Shown here: one piece after another, positions 8,896-17,804 of the stretch
Position numbering within the stretch: the first letter of the stretch is position 1
How the letters are laid out: each line of letters begins with the position of its first letter
Assembly: GCA_963575745.1 (NCBI GenBank)
Contig: CAUYUJ010017796.1
Span: forward strand, 102,501 to 166,500
Direction: 5' to 3'
DNA length: 64,000 nt
Origin: Prorocentrum cordatum
Taxonomy: Eukaryota > Sar > Dinophyceae > Prorocentrales > Prorocentraceae
Notes under the pieces: generated by a model
The model's database searches: none
What the model was told of the DNA's origin: nothing
What the model saw: the letters and a program-made list of their open reading frames with translations, nothing else
Position numbers and translations under genes: made by a program

Positions 8896-11475
8896 CTAGC
8901 TGTTCTCGCTCGTTTCAGACGGCGGAGTCCGAAACGGCGAGCCACCATCTGAACCGCCCATAGGGACAAACCTCGCACCTCCAGCTTGCTGCGGAGGGCG
9001 TGGTGGTTGTGGTCCTAGGACGCCTGGTGGCCCCGCAGGAGTGCGCAGGTTCCTCTGCTGTGCGTCTTGGATACCTGTATGCACTGCCCTCGGGTCAGCA
9101 CGATATAGCTGATCGGTCAGTCCAGAAACGTCGGCTGGTGACAGGTAGCTGTTGAGGGCCTGGACCCATGTCTGCTGGTCCGGCCTCCAAGGAGATGCTA
9201 CCGTTGCTACTGGTGTGACCACTTGTTGCCATGAACCGTCCGAGGGGTCTACCGCGGGTGTCCCCGCACCTGCGGGTGGCCCCGCTTCAGGCATGACCTC
9301 GTCCTCCTGGGCATTCATCATGAGGACTGTCTGTGTGTCGTACGGTCGTGGAGCAACATCTTGCTCGGTCATGACCAAATTGAATGGGCGACCGTCCGTC
9401 TTAGTCCAGCCCTTTAGGTACATGGCGTGATCTTCCATTACACCCAGAGTTCTGTCACACATTTTAAGTGGCAGGTAGTCATCGGTGCGAATCCTGTCCG
9501 CGGGTTGGCCCCGCCTCCGCGACTTGTCATAAGCCAACGGATTGCTCCAGGCTTCGCCGACCCGATATTTCGCAATGCTCACAATCTGGAGGATATGATC
9601 GGGCGGTATACGTCCGTCGTGGCCCCGTGTCATGACTATGTCATTTGCTGATCTACATAGGGAGAAGCCACTGGACAGCATCTTGTTGATGCTGCAGAAT
9701 ATGAGCACCTCCGAGTCAGGACGGATGCCCGATTGAATCCTCGGGTCGCCCGGGAGGTAGGGGCAGCCGTGAACAAATTGGCGCCCCCCCTTCCTTTTAG
9801 GGTTGTCCTGTGCGAGGCATGAAAGGCCATTAGCAAGGATGTCCTTGACATACTCCCACTGTGTCCCGTGGATGAAATATACTGGGTCGTCTGGTTCTTT
9901 CATCCTTGTTGTGATCGGCTTATAAAGCGACTCGGGACAGTGGATGCCTGGACTGCTGTGGCCGTTCGTGGCTCTGATGAAGTACTGTGGCCTGCGTGCC
10001 GTTGGACGAAACCTGGGAGGCAGCAGCATGCTGTCATCAACGCACTTCATCTGGAGCCTGCCCTTCTGCATGCCGTGATGGTCAATCATCTCACAGCAGT
10101 TTAGCAGCACCCAATACACGTATGACGTGTGGGGCCTGCCCTTGATAAGCACCTCGTGCATTTCACGATAGCCTTTCCACTGATCATTTTCAGTCCAGTT
10201 TGTCAGCAGATCGTCAACAACAACCCAGCCATCGTATGGATCGAAAGTGCTGATCTTTTCGAAGTGTCGGCTGAATCCGTCCTTCCAAGATGGACTATGG
10301 CGTAGGGCTGTAGAGAACCATATTGACACCTTGGTCATTTGCCCTTCGCGCGGCAAAGTCGGATCCATGCCGAACCTCTCCATGACCTTCAGGAGCTCTG
10401 CTTTATGCTGCGCAACGCGTAGTGGCGGCCTGTCTCGCAACATATATCCCACGGTTTGTTGTTCACGTTCCCAGTCGTTGCGGCACTCGAAGTTACGACG
10501 ATCAGGACAATTAATGACCTCGTATCGGTCAGTATCGTCTGGAGTGACTCGTGGGTTTATGGTGCGCTTCGGGCCTTTGCCTTCAATGCCTTGCCAGTAT
10601 TCCATGGCTCCCAGAGGGATGTTCCTAAGAACAGACATTACTGGCTGCCAGCGTGCGGGTGGCCCCGCTAATGCAGCTGGCGGCGCTTTAACGGGCGGCC
10701 CAGCAGAGCCTGCGGCTGACGAGGCAGCTCCAGCGGATGACTCCGCGCCAGGGTTCGGGTGACCTTGGTCAGCAACTGCATCATCGGTTAGTTTCTGTCG
10801 GTCGCCAAATTCTCTGAGGACTTTGAAGCGTTCTTCTCTTGAGAGAGTGCCTTCTGCGGGTGTCCCCGCTGCTGCAGCTGGCGCCGCTTTAGCGGGTGGC
10901 CCCGCAGAGCCCTTGTCCTCCTTAGCCGTGGCGGCCGCTTCTGCCCGCACCGACCTCATCCCAGCTTCGGGCTTCGGCTGTGCTTTCATTCGTGCCGAAC
11001 CTGGTCGTGGTGCAAGGCGCGGCTGATGCAGAGTTGGAGTCCAGTCACCTCGGAAAGCTGCCTTAGGCTTGTCGCGAACTTCGTCCTTGACATCGCCTTG
11101 GGTCGCCGGTGGCATCGGGGTCGATGGTCCAGCAAAAGCCTTCCTCCTCTCCGTCACGGACAGACCGGGAGGATCTACCGGCTCAGGGTCGTCCGTCTTG
11201 GCGATCCCTCTGGCCTTCGCCCGCCCCTGTGTGCCTTCGGGGCTCTTGGACGGGTGCCTTTTCGCAGGAGTCGGCGAAGACGAGGAGTCGGCTTCAGGTC
11301 TTGGAGGTGGTCTGCTGCCCTTGCCCGGTTGTGGACCAGGAGGGTCTCTAGGAGGGCCTTCTGGCTGGCCATGATCATGGATGACCTGCCTCATCTGGTC
11401 GATGTCGGCAGTACCTTTTATGGCCAGCTTGTACTTGCCATTTTCATGGCGGTGAATTACCCTCGTGCAAAACCA
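8896..11475 (-). CDS. Tpt1/KptA-like RNA 2'-phosphotransferase domain in copia polyprotein
   Basis: Tpt1/KptA enzymes remove an internal RNA 2'-phosphate by transfer to NAD+, and bacterial members can also ADP-ribosylate nucleic-acid ends. Counting from the ATG at 11392-11394, the N-terminal 250 residues are a Pro/Ala/Lys-rich linker. The enzyme-like part spans about residues 350-615. It shows FSTALRHSPSWKDG (R365, H366), DGWVVVDDLL, FIRATNGHSSPGI (R474), YFIHGTQWEYVKDILANGL (H509-G-T) and SGIRPDSEVL (R558), then a GFSL-x5-NDIVMT-x-GHDG-x-IP strand pair. R, H, R and R match the catalytic tetrad known for Tpt1. A 70-residue insertion lies between the LRH and RAxxGHS lobes. The frame is continuous with gag through a TAG at 11476-11478 and with RING through a TAG at 8896-8898. 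Confidence 0.85.
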   Translation of the reverse strand, partial: WFCTRVIHRHENGKYKLAIKGTADIDQMRQVIHDHGQPEGPPRDPPGPQPGKGSRPPPRPEADSSSSPTPAKRHPSKSPEGTQGRAKARGIAKTDDPEPVDPPGLSVTERRKAFAGPSTPMPPATQGDVKDEVRDKPKAAFRGDWTPTLHQPRLAPRPGSARMKAQPKPEAGMRSVRAEAAATAKEDKGSAGPPAKAAPAAAAGTPAEGTLSREERFKVLREFGDRQKLTDDAVADQGHPNPGAESSAGAASSAAGSAGPPVKAPPAALAGPPARWQPVMSVLRNIPLGAMEYWQGIEGKGPKRTINPRVTPDDTDRYEVINCPDRRNFECRNDWEREQQTVGYMLRDRPPLRVAQHKAELLKVMERFGMDPTLPREGQMTKVSIWFSTALRHSPSWKDGFSRHFEKISTFDPYDGWVVVDDLLTNWTENDQWKGYREMHEVLIKGRPHTSYVYWVLLNCCEMIDHHGMQKGRLQMKCVDDSMLLPPRFRPTARRPQYFIRATNGHSSPGIHCPESLYKPITTRMKEPDDPVYFIHGTQWEYVKDILANGLSCLAQDNPKRKGGRQFVHGCPYLPGDPRIQSGIRPDSEVLIFCSINKMLSSGFSLCRSANDIVMTRGHDGRIPPDHILQIVSIAKYRVGEAWSNPLAYDKSRRRGQPADRIRTDDYLPLKMCDRTLGVMEDHAMYLKGWTKTDGRPFNLVMTEQDVAPRPYDTQTVLMMNAQEDEVMPEAGPPAGAGTPAVDPSDGSWQQVVTPVATVASPWRPDQQTWVQALNSYLSPADVSGLTDQLYRADPRAVHTGIQDAQQRNLRTPAGPPGVLGPQPPRPPQQAGGARFVPMGGSDGGSPFRTPPSETSENS

Positions 11476-13542
11476 CTACTGCGCCGAAGAGCTGTAGTAC
11501 CAGCAGGCGCATCCATCAGGGAATGGATTCTCTGAGCCGTCTTCCGCCGCCCATTCTTCATTCAGTTCGGTGTGGTCAGTACCGGCGGCGGACCCGGCAG
11601 CAGATGCAACAGCTATCCAATCTTCGTCCGCGGACCCAGCGGCTGGCGCCGCGTCTGCGGGTGACCCCGCTTCGTTGCTGGATCCTGCGGGTGACCCCGC
11701 CTCTTTATGGAATCGGCGGTTCCATTCCTTGAGGCGATGGTCATTGGGAAGCTGTACCCAATTTTCCCTGACAGTGTTGGCAACCTCTTCGGTCATAGGG
11801 ACGCGATCGGATTCTGTGATGCGCTTTCCTCCTCCAGGGACCTCCTTGTTAGGATCATGGACGTTGCCGGCGTCATCTCCATGAGACCAATTCCACGGGG
11901 TCTCACCGTGATGAGGACTCCTGGAGGGGCGGTCCATCGGACAACTGCGCATGTGACCTTTGAAGGGCTCGCACTGACATACTTGGTTCCTGTATGTCTT
12001 GCGATCGTTGATGATCTCCTGTTTCTTAGCCCTTTTGTCCCAAGCCTCTGGCGTTTTGGTCTTGCCACCCTTGGTACGTATTATCATGCCAGTTTCGTCC
12101 CTTTTGGTGCCGTATTCCTTAGAATACCAGTGGCGGATCACGTCCATCGAGTAGCCGGGGTACCAATTGATGTACCACTCCGGCACGTACTGAGCGGATA
12201 CACCAACGGAGTGCTCAGTACTGCACGGGTAGCCCGATGCATCATGTGTAGGGCGTCTGGGAGCTGAACGGCTCCTCCTGCGGGCTGGCCCCGCTGACGC
12301 ACTACCGCGTTCCATTGGCCTTTGATCGCCATGCTCTGAGTCTCGGGGAGGCGATGGTCGTCTGTCCCTCTTGGCGTAGCGCATGTCCTCCGAGTCCTCT
12401 GAGCTGTCCTGGACCATGAATACGTGTTGATACGGGCTTCGGAAGTACCCGATGTCGTTTAACTGCTCCATCGTGAGGTCGTTGAGGTCCATTTGATCGC
12501 AACCCTGCATAAATACATCCATAGACCAAGCGGGTGGCCCCGCTGTTGCGGCTGGCGTCACTTCGGCGGGTGACCCCGCTAGAGCCTGGAGTGCTGTCAG
12601 CATCTGAGGTGCCGACATGTCCGAATCCAGGTATGGACGCAGCCGTGCGGCCCCTGGGCGCGACAGCAGGTCGTTCATGGTTATCTGCTGATGTGTTGGC
12701 GCACTCAGGAGCCGGATTGCTTCTGCGACCTGCTCTTGGAGCATGTCCTTATAGTCCTCTTCGGCCTCTTCGGAGTCAGAATACGCGGGATGGCCCCGCA
12801 TTTCGTCATCAGCGTCTCCCGCCTCCGAGCCAGCTCGCGGAAGATCTGGCAGCAACGGCGTGCCAATCACCTGCGGTGCCAGCGCGGCGGTGAGCTCTTC
12901 CTCGGTCGCCGGGACGGTCTCAGCTTCGGAGACCTCGTCGCCGGCGGGTGGCCCCGCTGGAAGACCGAACCAAGCATTGAACGCGACCTCGTCGACCACG
13001 TCCCAGCCGTGGAACTCGTCGAAGAGGGTCACTGCGTAGTCTTCCAGGGCTACGGTTGCTTCAGCGTAGCGGGCCATCACGTAATACGTGGAGGAGCCCG
13101 CGGCGGGAGCCGCTTCTGGATTGACGTAAAACTCGTAGTCAATGTAATCTATGTCATCCATAAAAGAATTTTGAGCCAAGTGTACGGATCCCTTTCCTTT
13201 CCCCTTCGGGCATTGATCGCGCAAATGCTCTGTGCTACCGCATGTATGACACTTCATAGTATTACCAGAAGCGTCCCAAGGGTTGCCCCTCCGCCCCTTT
13301 CCCTTACCGGAGGTCCGCCTGTGACCCCGACCTTTGCCTCCGATAAGAACTTCTTCAAAAGCCATATCAGTTAAGGACGTGAGGAAAGCAGTAATACCCC
13401 TACCATGCATACGGCGTCTGCGACCCCCTTTGCCACGACCCTTTCCATATCGTTTGAAATGACGGCGTACTGCACGTCTCACTTTTCTGACTGGTTTCTT
13501 CATAAAGCGCCTCCAACGGCGTTTTGATTTGCGATAAGCCAT
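11476..13542 (-). CDS. Gag-like protein with CCHC zinc knuckle
   Basis: The first residues are strongly basic (MAYRKSKRRWRRFMKK, then Arg/Gly/Lys-rich). They are followed by the zinc knuckle CHTCGSTEHLRDQC (C-x2-C-x4-H-x4-C, near 13210-13255) with a KGKGKG tail, as in retroelement nucleocapsids that bind the RNA. Next come an acidic domain, hairpin-encoded AGPPA/AGSPA peptides (12943, 12563, 12530, 11688, 11655), an RS-rich patch and a conserved-looking WYINWYPGYSMDVIRHWYSKEYG block. A second Cys/His cluster (QVCQCEPFKGHMRSCP) may bind zinc. The ATG at 13540-13542 follows an in-frame TGA at 13558-13560, so this is probably not the true start. The TAG end is followed directly by open frame. 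Confidence 0.8.
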   Translation of the reverse strand: MAYRKSKRRWRRFMKKPVRKVRRAVRRHFKRYGKGRGKGGRRRRMHGRGITAFLTSLTDMAFEEVLIGGKGRGHRRTSGKGKGRRGNPWDASGNTMKCHTCGSTEHLRDQCPKGKGKGSVHLAQNSFMDDIDYIDYEFYVNPEAAPAAGSSTYYVMARYAEATVALEDYAVTLFDEFHGWDVVDEVAFNAWFGLPAGPPAGDEVSEAETVPATEEELTAALAPQVIGTPLLPDLPRAGSEAGDADDEMRGHPAYSDSEEAEEDYKDMLQEQVAEAIRLLSAPTHQQITMNDLLSRPGAARLRPYLDSDMSAPQMLTALQALAGSPAEVTPAATAGPPAWSMDVFMQGCDQMDLNDLTMEQLNDIGYFRSPYQHVFMVQDSSEDSEDMRYAKRDRRPSPPRDSEHGDQRPMERGSASAGPARRRSRSAPRRPTHDASGYPCSTEHSVGVSAQYVPEWYINWYPGYSMDVIRHWYSKEYGTKRDETGMIIRTKGGKTKTPEAWDKRAKKQEIINDRKTYRNQVCQCEPFKGHMRSCPMDRPSRSPHHGETPWNWSHGDDAGNVHDPNKEVPGGGKRITESDRVPMTEEVANTVRENWVQLPNDHRLKEWNRRFHKEAGSPAGSSNEAGSPADAAPAAGSADEDWIAVASAAGSAAGTDHTELNEEWAAEDGSENPFPDGCACWYYSSSAQ

Positions 13543-13560
13543 AAAAGCGGCTTCCGCTCA

Positions 13561-14071
13561 TTGTTGTTCAGAAAGGTGAGTGTCATCCGCTGGATAGTCA
13601 TTACCAGCAGAGACTATGCCATTGTGCTCATCGTCAGATGAGGTATCTGTGTCAGTGCCAGATTCAAACGGTGAGGGTGGCTGAGACCATTGAGCGGATG
13701 ACTCCGCTTGGCCCCAGAGGGTTGTGCCCGAGGGCGGGCTTGCAGTGCAGGCGGCGCCTGGCGAGTAGTTCGACCAGGCGTTCGCCTCAGCTGCCTCTGC
13801 CGATGCCTGGCAGTCTGCCCTAAAAGGGCAGTGGCCTCGTTGGGCATATCGGCTGGGTCAGCCCAGGGATTTGGCTCGCCAGGACCAGCGGGTGACCCCG
13901 CAGTCGTGGCGTAAACACCTGCATGTGAGTGGTGCCCTGCGAAGATACCCGCTATGTTACCAGGAGAGCGCTCGGCAACATGTCCGTAGTTCCTCATCCT
14001 GGTCAGCAGCCTGTCATAGTCTGCTTGTGTTCGGGGCATCTGATGATTGAAGGGCTCAAGCAGGTGTTGGG
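13561..14071 (-). pseudogene. Gag N-terminal fragment, cut by assembly gap
   Basis: From the TGA at 13558-13560 back to about 13840, the same frame as the zinc-knuckle ORF stays open and coding-like (Ala-rich, then an acidic TDTDTSSDDEHNG stretch). A shift near 13840 moves to the frame that holds GVYATTAGSPAGPGEPNPW, whose AGSPA comes from a palindromic hairpin at 13890. This frame continues into the N gap, so the true start is missing. I recognise no fold. Confidence 0.5.
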
Positions 14072-14171
14072 NNNNNNNNNNNNNNNNNNNNNNNNNNNNN
14101 NNNNNNNNNNNNNNNNNNNNNNNNNNNNNNNNNNNNNNNNNNNNNNNNNNNNNNNNNNNNNNNNNNNNNNN
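14072..14171. other. Assembly gap (100 N)
   Basis: Exactly 100 N, the conventional placeholder for a gap of unknown size. It separates the gag end of the copia element from a GGA microsatellite, so the 5' LTR and leader of the element may be missing here. Confidence 0.99.
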
Positions 14172-14465
14172 GAGGAGGAGGAGGAGGAGGAGGGAAGAGG
14201 AGGAGGAGGAGGAGGGAGCGAGGAGGACGAGGAGCGAGGAGCAGGAAGAGGAGCGAGCGAGGAGGAGGAGGAGCGAGGAGGAGGAGCGAGGAGGAGGAAT
14301 GAGGAGGAGGAGGAGGAGGAGGAGGAGGAGGAGGAGGAGGAGGAGGAGGAGGAGCGAGGAATGAGCGAGGAATGAGAGAGGGGGAGGAGGAGCGAAGAGC
14401 AGCGAGGAGGAGGAGGAGGAGGAGGAGGAGGAGGAGGAGGAGCGAGGAGGAGGAGGGGGAGGAGG
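14172..14465. repeat. GGA/GAGC homopurine microsatellite
   Basis: Imperfect GGA repeats with AGCGAGG interruptions, purine-only on the plus strand. Long open frames through it are artefacts. It abuts the assembly gap and probably caused it. Confidence 0.95.
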
Positions 14466-14616
14466 ACGAGGATAATGGTTTGATGGCACTGCGCGCCTGG
14501 ACAGGCGAGGGCAGCAGACTGCGCACGGCAGCGCTCGCGTCGACGGCTGGCCCCCCCAGGAAGCGACGGTGACTTCCCAGACCTCCCTGGCATGTTCCAG
14601 AACTTGGAGCATATTC
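14466..14616. other. Unassigned stretch
   Basis: GC-rich unique-looking DNA between the GGA tract and a small repeat. No gene or repeat recognised. Confidence 0.4.
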
Positions 14617-14790
14617 ATTACAGTCGACCCGCATAATTCGTAAGGGTAGGCATCCCTCCCAAGTGTACCCTTGCACCCTTGCCTCCTGGGTCCATCCTTG
14701 GACACTTTCGTTGGCCGCGCCCCGCTCGAAACGCTTCGAAATGGGCGCCCAAGGCCCGTGCATCCTTATCGCGCATCCCTTCTATCCTGG
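14617..14790. mobile_element. Small repeat family M2, copy 1
   Basis: Shares TACAG-x4-ACCCGCATA at its left end and the internal segments TACCCTTGCA, GGTCCATCC, TTGGCCGCGCCCC and CATCCTTATCGCG with the copies at 15222-15364 and 39726-39907. The right end is eroded, so its inverted repeat is not clear in this copy. Confidence 0.6.
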
Positions 14791-15013
14791 TCGAGTGTAT
14801 GCGTTACCAATAGCGAGCTTCGTTTTTTAATCCCGGGACTTTTGAGGGTCGGGGGCGACGTCGGGGTGGTGCGAGGTATATTTTTGTCCCCCGTGTGCCC
14901 AGGGCACAGCGAAAAATGTATACACCAGGATTCCGTATACACCAAGATCCGCTTTCTTGTGCAAGTTTCAGTGCAGGGCCGGAAAAAACGTCGGTGCACA
15001 GAATCCGGTTCTT
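14791..15013. other. Unassigned stretch
   Basis: No gene recognised. A short inverted motif (GTATAC twice, near 14920-14940) is the only structure seen. Confidence 0.4.
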
Positions 15014-15219
15014 TACATATTTGGCGGCGAGTGGGGGGTGGCGTGAGAAGGAGTGGGCCTTCTCAGAAGGCGGCGGGCTTCGGGCCATTGAGAGGTGTTT
15101 TGCGTTCTCGGGGAAGGCTTAGAGCTTAGAGAACTCTCAGAAGGCGGGGGGGCTTCCGAGCCTTCTGAGAAGGCCCGCCCTTGCTCACTTCCCCCCCCCG
15201 GCTCGCCGCCGACATATAG
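15014..15219. mobile_element. Foldback element family M3, copy 1
   Basis: Long terminal inverted repeat of about 50 bp. The left arm begins GGCGGCGAGTGGGGGG and runs to GGGCCTTCTCAGAAGGC. The right arm is its complement, from CCTTCTGAGAAGGCCC to GGCTCGCCGCC. The CTTCTGAGAAGG core is itself palindromic. Related copies lie at 42885-43108 and 44268-44648, with a half copy at 35525-35600. Confidence 0.75.
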
Positions 15220-15221
15220 GC

Positions 15222-15364
15222 AAGTCGCATAGTGAGGATGAGCAATTTTCCAAGGCTACCCTTGCATCCTTGGCGATTTTCGCTGGCCAGCCCTGCTCGG
15301 AAACGACGGCATGGCCCTCCAGGGCCCTTGCATCCTTACTGCGCATCCTTATATTATGCGACTT
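15222..15364. mobile_element. MITE-like element family M2, copy 2
   Basis: About 143 bp with ends AAGTCGCATA...TATGCGACTT and a second inverted pair AGGATG-x-GC / GC-x-CATCCT just inside. No coding capacity. It lies two bases from the foldback element at 15014-15219. Confidence 0.7.
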
Positions 15365-16125
15365 GACTGTGCACCCAACCCAGATCTCACAAAGAGTTTC
15401 GAGGACAGGTACGGTATGTTCGCTTCGTGTCGATTGGCGGCGACCCCGCTGCCAGCGTTCAATGTTGAACGCCGCCAGCGACCCAGAATCGGTCGATATG
15501 GAACAACCTGACGTATCGGAAACGGCCGATCGTTCAAGGTTGAACGATCCCCGCGGTGTCAGAAACCAACTCCGAAGTCGGCACGACGTGAACCTGCCGT
15601 AGATACTCGAGCAACAAAGCAGGTCCTTCTCCTCCCTGCTCTCCGCCCGGTGACCAGCTTGCTGTGCGCGGGCTCCCGACGCAGAATTGCCTTCTGCTCC
15701 TTCTGGTCCCCGCCAGATCCAGACGGACGAGAAGGGCCGCGTGATCTTCGAGGTCTGAGCGTGCTTCGTGTCGTAGTTGATAGCAGGTGTTGTTGAGCCG
15801 CTGTCTCGCTGTGTGAACTCGAGGGTTCGGAAGGGAAGTCTGGCTCGCGTCCTGGATGGATGGTTCGGACGCGAACCATTCGCACCATGATCAAGGGATG
15901 AAAACCACCCGGACCCGAAACAGACAACGGCCCTGGGCGTTTATTGAACAGCCTTGCCCCGTCTGCCTCCTTCCTGTGGGCGCGCTTGCCGAACGACGTC
16001 ACGTGTCGGGGTGGTCAGTGTGTGTGTGTGGGGGGGGATGTTTTTTGACCCTCTGCACTCTGGCCTCCCCCGAAACTCCAATGCGCGACACTTCTAGCGC
16101 TCCAGTGCGCGACGGCGCTGCAGCG
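15365..16125. other. Unassigned stretch
   Basis: Mixed-composition DNA with only short open frames and no recognised domain. GTTCAATGTTGAACG near 15459 and GTTCAAGGTTGAACG near 15532 are two nearby near-palindromes. A GT run lies at 16019-16030. Confidence 0.4.
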
Positions 16126-16372
16126 CTCCTGCATTCTACCCTCTACACTCTGGCGCCCCGCTGCGCTCTGCCCTCCACATTCTAGCGCTCCCATGCGCTG
16201 CACTCTACCCTCTACCCTTTTGAACCCCTACATTCTACCCTCTACATTCTACCCTTTTGAACCCCTACCCCCTACATTCTACCCTCTACATTCTACCCTC
16301 TACCCTTTTGAACCCTACATTCTACCCTTTTGAACCCCTGCATTCTGCCCTCTACACTCTAGCGCTCCCGTG
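16126..16372. repeat. Minisatellite, CTACATTCTACCC / TTTTGAACCC units
   Basis: Irregular tandem units of CTACATTCTACCCT alternating with CTTTTGAACCC and CTCTAGCGCTCC variants. No gene. Confidence 0.8.
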
Positions 16373-16858
16373 CGCGACCGCGCCGCGGCGCTCCTGCGAC
16401 CGTGGGCGGGCCCTCCACGGCGCGAGCGCCCCCCCCCCTCGAGAGCACGCGCGAGCGCCCCTCTCCGCCCCGGCGCACCCGCCCGCGGCCTCCTCGGCAC
16501 GGCGCGGAGCCGGGGCCTCACTCCCGGGCTTATGCTTCGGGGGCGGACAGATCAAACGACGCGAAGATCGGGACAAAATCGGATCGGGATCACTCGAAAT
16601 CTCTGAGAATCGGCGGGTTTGGAGGATGTATTGGGCGCCGCGGCCGCTCCAGACCGTTCCCGGAACGCTCTGAGAGCGCTCCGGAACGCTCTGGAGCGAT
16701 GTATCCCGATCCTAGCCTTGTTTTAACAGAACCCCCAACAGTGACGCGTCGATTAGTGAATTGTCCGTTTTCGGTTCTCGAGAGTGCGCCGTGGCCGTTA
16801 TTTTCCAGGCCTGCGCCCGCCAGGTTTGGGCCTCAGGTCGTTTTCACTAAACCACGTT
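16373..16858. other. Unassigned GC-rich stretch
   Basis: Very GC-rich in its first 150 bp, then mixed composition. The GAACGCTCTGAGAGCG and CGGAACGCTCTGGAG motifs near 16660-16700 are short inverted pairs. No gene recognised. Confidence 0.4.
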
Positions 16859-17000
16859 TTACTCGGGGGAGCATTCAGAAATTGTCAAGAAAATAGTCAG
16901 GGGACTATGTTTGGAGTATCTTTGGGCATCTTTGGGGCATTTGCTGAGTACTGTTAATTTTTCGTCCAAAATCCCCCTGTAGGGGGACACGCCCGACTTA
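16859..17000. mobile_element. MITE-like family M1, copy 1 (left end eroded)
   Basis: The right end is intact: TTTTTCGTCCAAAA, CCCCCTGTAGGGGG, ACACGCCCGACT, then TA at 16999-17000. The left inverted repeat survives only as CGGGGGAGCATTC. The interior shares ATAGTCAGGGGAC-type segments with other copies. Confidence 0.75.
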
Positions 17001-17220
17001 AACAAACCTACCTTAGCCTTGATCATCAGAAAGAATTTCGAGCACCAGCAGAAAGTACTGGAATTCGAAGGTCTCCACGTGTCGGAACCTGGGAGACACT
17101 CGCCCGACGCTGTTTCGACATTCTTTTGACACTTCTCCGGGTGCTCGAAATTATTTCTGGTATGCAGTCCTTAAATAGGATGGGGACAACATAATCCCAG
17201 GCGAGGCGAGACCACAATTT

Positions 17221-17370
17221 CAAGTCGGGCCTGTCTCTCTACAGGAGGACAATTCAAAAATAGTCAAAGAAAATCGTCTGGGCCGATGTGTTTGATTATT
17301 GTTCTATTACTTTTGGACTATTTATCCTTTTTCCTCCGGAGTCCGCCTGTAGGAGGACATGCCCGACTTA
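17221..17370. mobile_element. MITE-like family M1, copy 2
   Basis: Element 17223-17368 (146 bp), AGTCGGGCCTGTC...GACATGCCCGACT, followed by TA. The left flank is CA, a one-base change from TA. Inner arms read CTCTACAGGAGGA and TCCGCCTGTAGGAGG. No coding capacity. The 220 bp between copies 1 and 2 hold nothing recognised. Confidence 0.85.
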
Positions 17371-17800
17371 AGATTACAAAGCCAGGCTGCCTGCACCCAA
17401 GAAAGCAGAAACGACGCGAACGTGTCGCGCGTGAGTTCTGCGAGAAGGTGCTGCACGATGCCGCAGCGGTTGCCGCAAGACGTCGGCGTGAGCCAGTTGT
17501 TGCCACGAGTTGTTCGTTGCAGTGGATTTGGTCTCGCCGTTGGCATTGGTAGCCAAGTGTTCGAGTCCGAGTGCCTCAGGCTGCTGTGTACAGTCGGCCC
17601 TGATTAATGGGTCGACCTTGCCAAAACAAGGGTACCCTTGTGTCCTGAGTCTCGCGACCCATGCCCCCTACATTACTATGGCAATGTGGCCCTCGGAAGG
17701 ATCTTGTGTCCTCTCGCGTATTCTGTCCAATCAATTCCGACTGTATTGCGAAGGCCTTACGGCCGGTGCCGCCGACCCTGAATGGCTACGACGACGACGA
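17371..17800. other. Unassigned stretch
   Basis: A 60-codon open frame around 17370-17550 reads basic and Arg-rich (KQKRRERVAREF). It matches no family I know and runs directly out of a MITE, so I do not call a gene. Confidence 0.35.
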
Positions 17801-17804
17801 CGAC

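Larger units (their letters stand above)
611..13904. repeat. Dispersed 14-nt GC palindromes (GCGGGTGGCCCCGC type), more than 30 copies
   Basis: Copies or close variants start near 611, 1268, 2860-2960 (five in a row), 4197, 5683, 5742, 5980, 6006, 6033, 6057, 7108, 7144, 8060, 8081, 8738, 8754, 8780, 9254, 9272, 9499, 10656, 10857, 10895, 11637, 11655, 11688, 12281, 12530, 12563, 12785, 12943 and 13890. Each has GCGGG/CCCGC arms around a 3-5 nt centre. In the minus coding frames checked they give A-G-[PSTQ]-P-A or A-A-P-A-A. I noticed none outside the copia element. They are in linkers, never inside a recognised domain. Confidence 0.85.
1..14071 (-). mobile_element. Giant degenerate Ty1/copia-type retrotransposon (partial)
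   Basis: The domain order on the minus strand is gag zinc knuckle, Tpt1-like domain, RING, aspartic protease, methyltransferase-like region, integrase, reverse transcriptase. Integrase before RT is the Ty1/copia order. The internal region already exceeds 14 kb, against about 5 kb for a typical copia element, because of the extra domains. The left end runs off the window inside the RT, and the right end is lost at the assembly gap, so I see no LTR. The copy is inactive as written. In-frame stops are seen at 13558-13560, 11476-11478, 8896-8898, 8716-8718 and 5575-5577. Frame changes are seen near 13.84, 7.54, 7.08, 6.27, 5.30, 3.61, 3.09, 2.34, 2.13 and 1.29 kb, with others probable within the low-complexity tracts. 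Some, in homopolymers, could be assembly errors. Confidence 0.9.

Noticed and set aside
5575-13560. Programmed UAG readthrough between gag and the Tpt1 segment, as in gammaretroviruses
   Set aside because: The copy has many frameshifts and other in-frame stops, so decay is the simpler explanation. Kept only as a point to check in the C-to-T finding.
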